In this document: piece after piece, positions 56,602 to 64,000 of the stretch
How the letters are laid out: each line of letters begins with the position of its first letter
Position numbering within the stretch: the first letter of the stretch is position 1
Source: Molossus alvarezi
Lineage: Eukaryota; Chordata; Mammalia; Chiroptera; Molossidae
NCBI GenBank assembly: GCA_037176705.1
Contig: CM073907.1
Location: 14,167,001 to 14,231,000 of the forward strand
DNA length: 64,000 bases
Direction: 5' to 3'
Position numbers and translations under genes: made by a program
Notes under the pieces: model-generated
The model's input: the letters and a program-made list of their open reading frames with translations, nothing else
Told to the model about the DNA's origin: nothing
Databases searched by the model: none

Positions 56602-57424
56602 AGTAAAAGTAGTTATGCAGGAATGAGAGTATAATGTCAGAAAGACTTTAGTTACCCTGTGGTAAAAGGGATGGTCCTTATACTATGCAGAAATCAATGT
56701 GGGGCTCCTTTGTGACCTGTAAGGAAACACTGTGATACACACACGAACACCCTTTAACAATGATGGTTAAATTAAGAAGAAAGTTTGCATCTTTATGGAA
56801 AACGGAAAGCTGAAATAGTTTGGTTACTATGAAGACTAAAAGTAAACACGTAACCACTATGAGGAAGAACTGTTGCCCAGTGGTGGCAGGGACGCAGATT
56901 GGAGCCAACCCCAAAGTTCTAAGTGGTGGCTCACAGTCCTAAAGAGAACCAATATTTAACTGTTAGAGATTTCTGCATCTTCCAGTAGACCTTTGGGGAA
57001 GGCTGTCTTCATTTCACTTTCAAAAACATATAGTGTATATTTAGAGAAGTATTGAGTCAGACCATAAGACAGGTATACACACGTTCACACCTACTCATAT
57101 ATACACACATATAGAACATACCCAGGGAAAATAGATATTTACATCTAATATAATTGTCCTTCAATTATGTCTAGATCTAATTATTTGCCTCTCAAAAACA
57201 CGTTATACCTCTACTTCATTAGTTAGACTACATTAGGCTTTAGTGACTGCTATACAAATGAATTCATTTCTTGTTTATAGAACAAATTAGCATATATGTG
57301 CAGGCCACTAGGACAAGTCTGTTTTATGAGATAATTAATGGGGATGAGCTCATAAAAACTGTGTTATCATTAACATGCGGGCTTTAAATAGACCCCAGGG
57401 TATCAACATCCGAGTCAGCTAGGA
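56602..57424. other. Non-coding sequence, nothing recognised
   Basis: No supported gene, RNA or repeat. Confidence 0.45.
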
Positions 57425-59870
57425 AAGGGAGGAGGATGAAGGGCACACAGGTGTGTATGGCAATGCCCGAAAGTAGCACATGTCATTTTCATTTAATTTC
57501 CATTGTAGAAACCAAATCACATCATTGTTAAGTCCAGGTAAATTGAAAAAAGCAGACTCAGTTCCATTTACAAAGAACCTATATGTTCACACTCAGTCAC
57601 CCATGATATATAGTGACAATAAATATTACTGTGTATTAAATATTTTCATGGGTATGATGTGACACTATCCAAAAGGATGGAGGCTATGTGTGTTTACTGA
57701 GCATGTCACATAGTAGACTCTGATTGTTTAGTTGACAGATAAAAACACACATACATGAAAAAACATGGGACACATCTTTACTATTTTTAACTTTTTAGCA
57801 AAGTTAAATCATTTGACAATGCTTTGCCACATAGACAAAAGACAGCAGCCCTACCTCAAGGCTATAAGATAGGAAAAATTCTTCTTCCTCACAAAACTTA
57901 TCCTACATCTCTCCTAATGACAAGCTAACTGAGGATGCTATGAATGGACTACTCAATTGGATCAAAGGGATGTATGGTCTAGACAAACCCGAGCATTAAG
58001 TTCAGTGACCTGCCCAATAGTTCATACAATGATGCACAGTACAAAAATAAACTCAGATGCGTCGTCATTGTCTCAAACATGAGCAGCAGTAGAAGCAATA
58101 ATTCCACAGAAAGAGCACTTGAAAAGACTGGTGTAGTCCAAGGAGATCAGTGGAAATTTATTGGAATAAATAATGGAAGAGGAACTAAGTGGCTTAGTTT
58201 TATGAAAGAAACATGGAAGAATATGGTACTATGAGCCATATAAGGGCATGTTACATTGCCAGGATGGTAAAAAGGCACTCATAACTTAAAACAGCCCCAA
58301 AGTGGTAGGATCCTCAAGAACTGAACTAGAGGTAAAGTACAGAGATACCCAATCAAAGACCCCATCACATTCATGTCTTTACATAGCCATTGTTTTCACA
58401 TTCAGTTTTATCCCTCATTAGACTTGGGCACTCACTATCCTCATCATTCAATCCTTATAACTTTCTACGTGCATCTGAATTCTCCATCTCTACCTTTGTT
58501 TCCACCAATTAAAGACTCATAATTTCTCTGACTCTTAAAGACATAGATTATTAGTATCCCTCCTTTTAAATTTTATGAAAATAGAATAACACAGTATATA
58601 CTTTGTATCTGGTTCCTTTCACTCCTCATTATATTTGTATAAATTGTTTATGTTGTATGTAACTCTACTTTGTCCATTCATGATATATAATGCCAATTGC
58701 ATGAATATTATTTCTTTACTGATAATACATTTCTGAGCATTTGGGTTGCTTTGAGTCTGGGACAATTTGAAAAGTTGATGATATGAATATTCTATATCAG
58801 GTATTTGTCACTTTGGACACATTTCTGCTTCATGAATGCTTAAGAGTTAAATTGCTAAGTATTAATTTCCATATTCTATTCTAATGCCTTCAAACATCAA
58901 TTTTTCCTTTTTTTACTTTCTAATACCAGTGCTTTACTGCACACTTAATCTTACACACTCTTCTCTGCACACTGCCTGTTTTGTCAAAGTCCAGGTATTT
59001 GTCTTGTTATACACCTTGATTTTCACATCCTCATGATCTTTGATGTATCCATAATTTTTTACAAACACATTCCACAAGTCTCAAAAATGAATATTTTCAG
59101 TAAAGCATTCCATATCTTAACCATATAATATATAAAACACACACACAAATCCATAATTTTAGGAAATGCAATCTACATACATATATGTGTTGAATAATAC
59201 AGAGCCGCAAAGCACACAGCCCATTCTCAGTGACACAAAAGTCATCCCTTATGCTGATTTGCAAACACCAAATCAATCACATATTGAATATTAACCCAGT
59301 AAGATCCAACAAGTTGTGGGCTTGTGTAAACACCACGCACATTAAAGTCATCACCCCATACTGCTACAAATATCAATAACACATAACCAGACACATTCAT
59401 GAAAGATGAAGAAAATCTTAAGTAGTTAAATAATGAGTAATGAGCTGGTTAACAATGAAACAGAGACAGTGACCTAATACTAATGCACACTTTAATTTCT
59501 TCTCAAATAAAAACTTATTTTATACATCCCTATATATTTCTCAATCAACTTATATATCAGTATAAATAATTATACATGCAGAAGACATCATAAAACTTGA
59601 ACCACATATACCCTAATTGTACACTTGTTTAAAGAGGACATTTGGCAGATATCTGACTTTTAGTTCCTGCATACTGTCTTTCAAGGTACAGTTCTAAGTT
59701 TTTGATAATCGGATAGATATCCAGTAATGTCACATATAATATACCCAAACGCATTTACATCCACCAAACACTGACTTCCACCAAACACGAAAATGTAATA
59801 GGTTTATTTAAATTTTGGAGGAAGTGAAATTTTCCATGGGAAAAACACTTTAATTTCTATGAAAGCAAAT
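57425..59870. repeat. Unit 1 of a tandem duplication with about 4-kb spacing
   Basis: Matches 61385-63815 in order for about 2.4 kb. Shared landmarks: TGTATGGCAATGCC (57454/61413), CTCAAGGCTATAAGAT (57857/61853), AGCAGTAGAAGCAATAATTC (58085/62081), AGATACCCAATCAAAGACCC and ACACAGTATATACTTTG. Offsets are 3.96-4.00 kb. Divergence is moderate with small indels, so the duplication is older than the young L1s. Confidence 0.88.
58560..58870 (-). mobile_element. Old L1M ORF2 3' fragment within unit 1
   Basis: The plus strand reads as the complement of an ancient L1 ORF2 end: CTGGTTCCTTTCACTC, then GAGCATTTGGGTTGCTTTGAG (the GGACATTTGGGTTGTTTCCAG phrase) and a stretch corresponding to the position of the last ORF2 helix. 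Strongly decayed. Its duplicate lies in unit 2. Confidence 0.65.
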
Positions 59871-59983
59871 GTCATGTGTGGTGATGATGCCTGATGTGTA
59901 ATGTCCACTCAATGTGAAGTTTTGAATAACACAAACCCCAGAAAATGTCTCATTTCTGTTCTTTTGAAAATTCCATTTCTCAG

Positions 59984-60127
59984 GACTTAACATCGAAGAT
60001 GATGGGTCTCAGCCTGAGTCACGTGAAGAGGTCACAGATCTTACTCTGACAAGTGAAGAAAACCCCAGTTCCTCCACCAATTTTACCCGTGTCTCCTCCC
60101 CATCCAGGACTCCACTTGGCGATGAGG
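59984..60127 (+). other. Exon-like open segment of 144 nt (candidate coding exon)
   Basis: An acceptor-like TTCCATTTCTCAG ends at 59983 and a donor-like GAGG|GTGAGG follows 60127. The enclosed 144 nt are open in one frame with phase 1 at both ends (48 codons) and encode an acidic, Ser/Thr-rich stretch (LNIEDDGSQPESREEV, then TSEENPSSS). Base composition is more balanced than its AT-rich surroundings. The protein family is not recognised and no neighbouring exon could be established. This may be a real exon, a relic exon or chance. Confidence 0.3.
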
Positions 60128-60164
60128 GTGAGGAATATGCTAGGTGGGATCTGAGACTGAACAA

Positions 60165-60345
60165 GAGATGCAGCCGGGTTGCTCAGTCCAGTCTCTACTT
60201 AGTCTAATTTCCCCTCAAACACAGGAAGGGCTTCAGGACTGACAGACTAGTACTAAAGTTTCTGCAGAGGGACACACAGAGAGTGCGACTTTAAGGAAAA
60301 GGCAATGTCCCTCAGCACAAATTTTTTACATAGCACAAGGACAGC
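60165..60345 (+). repeat. Local duplication, copy 1
   Basis: GATGCAGCCGGGTTGCTCAG, then AGGAAGGGCTTCAGGACTGA and ACTAGTACTAAAGTTTCTGC, matching 61025-61195 at a spacing of about 860 bp. Confidence 0.8.
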
Positions 60346-61024
60346 TGAGGCTGAGGTAGTGGACAGTGCCCGTATGTGGGTCAGGGTTCAGTCAGAACCT
60401 TCTCCTCAGATGAGCACAAACTCATATCCTCACATACACACATCTGTTCTCCTTAATACCAGGTGTGCCCCATTTCCCCGGCTTTTTCTTGTTTGCTCAA
60501 CAGATAGGACTTCCGTCCACATCTATCATTTACACTCTCTAGTAGCACTACCCAGGTACAACCTTACCTCCATCATTCACACAATCATTTTCAGACCTAC
60601 CCATTTACACACTAGTTCCACACAGAATTCACACCTCTCACACACATCATCTAGGTCAATATTTAGCAAACTCATATGCCCTGAAAAAAATGAACATTTG
60701 TTTAACTGTTGTCTTTCTAATCCACCTGACTCTTCAGCACCAGGCCTTCAGACCTTCATAGAGCTGAATGTTCTGGGGGCTCACACACAGCTCTCTTACA
60801 TTCTCCATCTCACAGGAAGAACAGGTACCACTCCTGTTCACAGGTGCTGTCACATCTCATAACACACGTGCACACACCCCTTCATTATCCCCTTTACCGA
60901 CATCAGAAACACTCAACCAGATATATCGCTGCACATACATACAACTCCTCAGAAAATTCATACAAAGGACCATCCTTATTCCCACTTTGTTATACATGTA
61001 AACAACCAAAACAAATTTTTGACA
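60346..61024. other. CA-rich non-coding spacer
   Basis: Rich in CACA/CTCA. It contains an open frame (to 60862) with no domain and biased composition, which I do not regard as a gene. Confidence 0.4.
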
Positions 61025-61195
61025 GGAGATGCAGCTGAGCTGCTAAGCCCAGGTTCTAATTAGATCCCTTTTCCCTCAGAAACAGGAAGGGCTTCAGGGC
61101 TGACCCACTAGTACTAAAGTTTGTGCAGGACAAGAGGGAGTGTGCCTGCAAAGACAGTACAAGGTCCCTCAACACTAATCTCATACATATCTAGA
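61025..61195 (+). repeat. Local duplication, copy 2
   Basis: GATGCAGCTGAGCTGCTAAG, AGGAAGGGCTTCAGGGCTGA, ACTAGTACTAAAGTTTGTGC. Diverged partner of 60165-60345, located between units 1 and 2 of the larger duplication. Confidence 0.8.
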
Positions 61196-61384
61196 AATTT
61201 CACATAAACACACACTTTTACCACATCCTCACACAGGTTATGTGCATTTTAACTCCTACAAACTTTGCACACATATTCTCATCGTCTTATGTTTGAAAAT
61301 TTTTTCCTAGCATTTCATCCATTCCAGCAAAATGTTTCGCTTCTTGGAACCCAGAAGCCTCTATTTCCGTGGAGCAGTAAACGG

Positions 61385-63815
61385 AGGAGAATGGAGGAGC
61401 ACCCAGGAGGTTTGTATGGCAATGCCTGGAAGTCTCACATGTCATTCCCATTCATTTTCCATTTTAGAAACATAATTGTATGGTCAGAACTACATGCAAA
61501 AGGAGCTGATGAATATAATATAATTGCATTTGCAGGGAGAAAAGCGTCATTAGTCTCACTTCCAGTTACACTGAACCTCCTGTCTTAAAACACAGTCACC
61601 ATGACATACATTGACACAATAAATATTATGGTGCATATAATAATTGCATAGGAACCATATTATATTCTCTCTGTAGATGGAGGCCGGGTGAATTCACGGA
61701 ACATTTCACATAGTTATTTCTTATTGATTGGTCAATGCCCCAAAAAACACAAATAACAAACATAGACAACATGTCTATTATTTCTATTTCCCCACAAAGC
61801 TAAAAATACAAAGAGAGTCTTTGCAGTATAGACACAAGGCAGCGGCCCTAACTCAAGGCTATAAGATTGGAAAGATTCCTCATCCTCACACAACTTATCC
61901 TCCATCTCACCTAATGACAAGCTAACTGAGCTGCTAAGAATGGACTATTCAATTGGATCAAAAGGATGTTGGGTGTAGACAAAGCCCAGCAATGAGCTGA
62001 GTGACCTACCCAATAGTCCACTCAAGGTTGCTCAGTACAAAAATCAACTCAGTTGCTTCTGCATTGTCTCAAACGTGATCAGCAGTAGAAGCAATAATTC
62101 CACAGAGAGAGCACTTGAAAGGACAGAAGCAGTCCAAGGAGATGAGTGGAAATTTATTGGAGGAAATAATGGGAGACAAACTAAGTGTGTTAGAGTTTTA
62201 GGAGAGAAACATGGAAGAATATGCTACTATGAGCCATATAAGGGCATGTTACATGGCCAGGAAGGTAAAAAGGAACTTATATCTTAAAACAACCCAAAAG
62301 TGGTATAATCCTCAAGAACTGAACTACAGGTAAAGTACAGAGATACCCAATCAAAGACCCCATCACATTCATGTATTTTCATAGTCAATGTTTTCACATT
62401 CAATTTTATCCTTCATCAGACCGTCAGCACTCACTATCCTCATCATTCATTCTTTATATCCTCCTCCGTGCATCTGAATTCTCCATGCTCTACCTTAGTC
62501 CCCAGAAAATAAAGACTTATAATTTCTCTGTCTCCTAAAGCCATAGACTATTAGTGTCTTTCCTTTTAGATTTTATGGAAATGGAAAAACACAGTATATA
62601 CTTTGTGTCTGGTTCCTTTCACTCTTCATTCTATTTGTATAATTTGTTTATGTTGCATGTAACTCTAGTATGTTCATTCTTGATACATAATGCCATTGCA
62701 TGAATATTATTTCTGTACTGATTATATATTTCCGAGCATTTGGGTGGCTTTCAGTTTGGGACTACTTGAAAAGCTGATGTTCTGAACATTCAGTATCAGG
62801 TATTTCTCACGTTGGACACATTTCTGCTTAGTGAATGCTTAAGAGTTAAATTGCTCAGTGTTAGTTTCCATAGTCCATCCTAATGCCTACAAAACTCAAC
62901 CTTTCATACTTTTATTTTCTAATACAAGCACATTACTGCACACTTAATCTTACACACTCTTCTCTGCACTCTGCCATTTTTGTCAAAGTCCAGGTATTTG
63001 TTTTCTTATACACCTTGATTTTCACATCCTCATGATCTTTGATGTATCCCTAACACACACATTCCACTAGTGTCAAAAGTAACATTCTCAGTAAAGCATT
63101 CCATATCTAAACTATATAGTATATAAAACATACACACAAATCTATAATTTTAGGAAATGCAATTTACATACATACATATGTGTTGACTAATACAGAGACA
63201 CAAAGCACACAGCCCATTCTCAGTCACACAAAACTCCTTCCTTATGCAGACTTCCAAAAACCAAATCAGTCACACACTAAACATTACCCAGTTTGAACCA
63301 ACATGTTGTGGACTTGTGTAAACACCATGCAAATTAGAGTCACCACCCCATACTGCTACAAATGTGAATAACACATATCCAGACACATTTATGAAAGATG
63401 ATGAAAATCTTAACTAGTTAAATAATGAGTAATGAGCTTGGTTATGATTGAAACAGAGACAGTGACCTAATACTAATGCACACGTTAATTTCTTCTAAAA
63501 TAAAAACTTATTTTATACATCCTTATATATTTCTCAATTAATATACATATCAGTATAAATAAATATACATGCAGAAGACATCATAAAACTTGAACCACAT
63601 ATACCCTAATTGTACACTTGTTTAAAGAGGACATTTGGTAGATATCTAACATTTAGTTTCTGCATACTATCTTTCAGGCATGGTTCTAATTTTTTGATAA
63701 TCATATAGATCTTCAGTAATGTACATACAAGATGCCCAAACCCACTGACATCCACCAAACATGCAACTGTAATGTGTTTACTTAAATTTGAAGGAAATGG
63801 AATTTTCTATGGAAA
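61385..63815. repeat. Unit 2 of the tandem duplication with about 4-kb spacing
   Basis: Partner of 57425-59870. It carries the same old L1M fragment and the same segment around AGCAGTAGAAGCAATAATTC. Here that segment stays open from 62075 to 62287 (70 codons, ICYYEPYKGMLHGQEGKKEL), whereas unit 1 is frameshifted. I cannot assign a function and it may be repeat-derived. The right end is cut by a young L1 tail, so the counterpart of the exon-like segment is not in the window. Confidence 0.85.
62565..62870 (-). mobile_element. Old L1M ORF2 3' fragment within unit 2
   Basis: Duplicate of 58560-58870 (CTGGTTCCTTTCACTCTTC, GAGCATTTGGGTGGCTTTCAG). It was present before the duplication. Confidence 0.65.
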
Positions 63816-63844
63816 ACCACTGGAAGTTTTCTGATTGGTTGATT

Positions 63845-64000
63845 TGTGGAATATAATGAACATAACAGTCTGAGGAAGGGGGTAGTCCCAGAGACATGGA
63901 AGTGGGATACAGACTGACAATCCCCTAAATAGGGGGGTGGTGGGGAAGAGATAAACCACAGAATTTATATGCATCTATGCATGAACATTGGACATGGACA
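63845..64000 (+). mobile_element. 5'-truncated L1 tail, cut by the window end
   Basis: Starts at the last ORF2 codons (TTGTGGAATATAATGAACAT) and continues through the 3'UTR (ATAAACCACAGAATTTATAT, GAACATTGGACATGGACA). Clearly the same L1 family as copy C. The poly(A) is beyond the window. Confidence 0.88.

Noticed and set aside
60305..60862. 185-codon open frame near the right end
   Set aside because: CA-rich, low-complexity composition, no recognisable domain, overlaps a local duplication. Not supported as a gene.

Overview
The window is nuclear DNA from a bat, most likely a vespertilionid. The diagnostic signal is repeated copies of the tRNA-derived Ves SINE (A-box-like TGGCTCAGTGGTTAGAGCG, B-box-like GGTTCGGTTCCCGC, TC-rich 3' part, A-rich tail) scattered among young LINE-1 (L1) elements. 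I see no complete cellular protein gene, no rRNA or functional tRNA gene, and nothing bacterial or viral. By eye, roughly two thirds of the window is L1 sequence of several ages, much of it nested.

Layout. 1-3640: the 5' part of an L1 (minus strand) abutting the 5' part of an older HAL1-like element. 3.85-5.0 kb: three tRNA-type SINEs. 5.74-6.3 kb: a diverged tandem duplication. 6.53-9.80 kb: a 5'-truncated L1 (plus) with a Ves insertion. 10.2-10.75 kb: a Ves inside a Ves. 12.74-16.04 kb: an ancient L1M-type fragment. 18.0-31.2 kb: an old full-length L1 (minus) split by a young full-length L1, called copy A (21947-27903), and followed by a second kind of L1 5'UTR. 32.36-38.28 kb: full-length L1 copy C (plus). 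38.34-48.84 kb: another old L1 (minus) split by young L1 copy B (41487-47051). 49.7-50.8 kb: SINEs. 50.84-53.03 kb: an almost open HAL1 (ORF1-only) element, joined to an L1 5' fragment. 56.1-56.6 kb: a Ves and an L1 tail. 57.4-63.8 kb: a locus duplicated in tandem at a spacing of about 4 kb, containing one exon-like open stretch.

How the parts work together. A complete L1 encodes ORF1p (coiled-coil RNA-binding chaperone) and ORF2p (endonuclease and reverse transcriptase), which copy their own RNA and, in trans, SINE and HAL1 RNAs. None of the three full-length copies looks competent. A has open ORFs, but an endonuclease catalytic Asp has become Asn and a Pro sits in the RT motif A region. B has a good ORF1, but a 4-nt deletion breaks ORF2. 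C has an ORF1 frameshift and one in-frame TGA in ORF2. Copies B and C carry apparent 3' transductions: non-L1 or foreign sequence with its own AATAAA and a second poly(A), inside the target-site duplications. Those tags could identify their source loci and are the most informative observations here.
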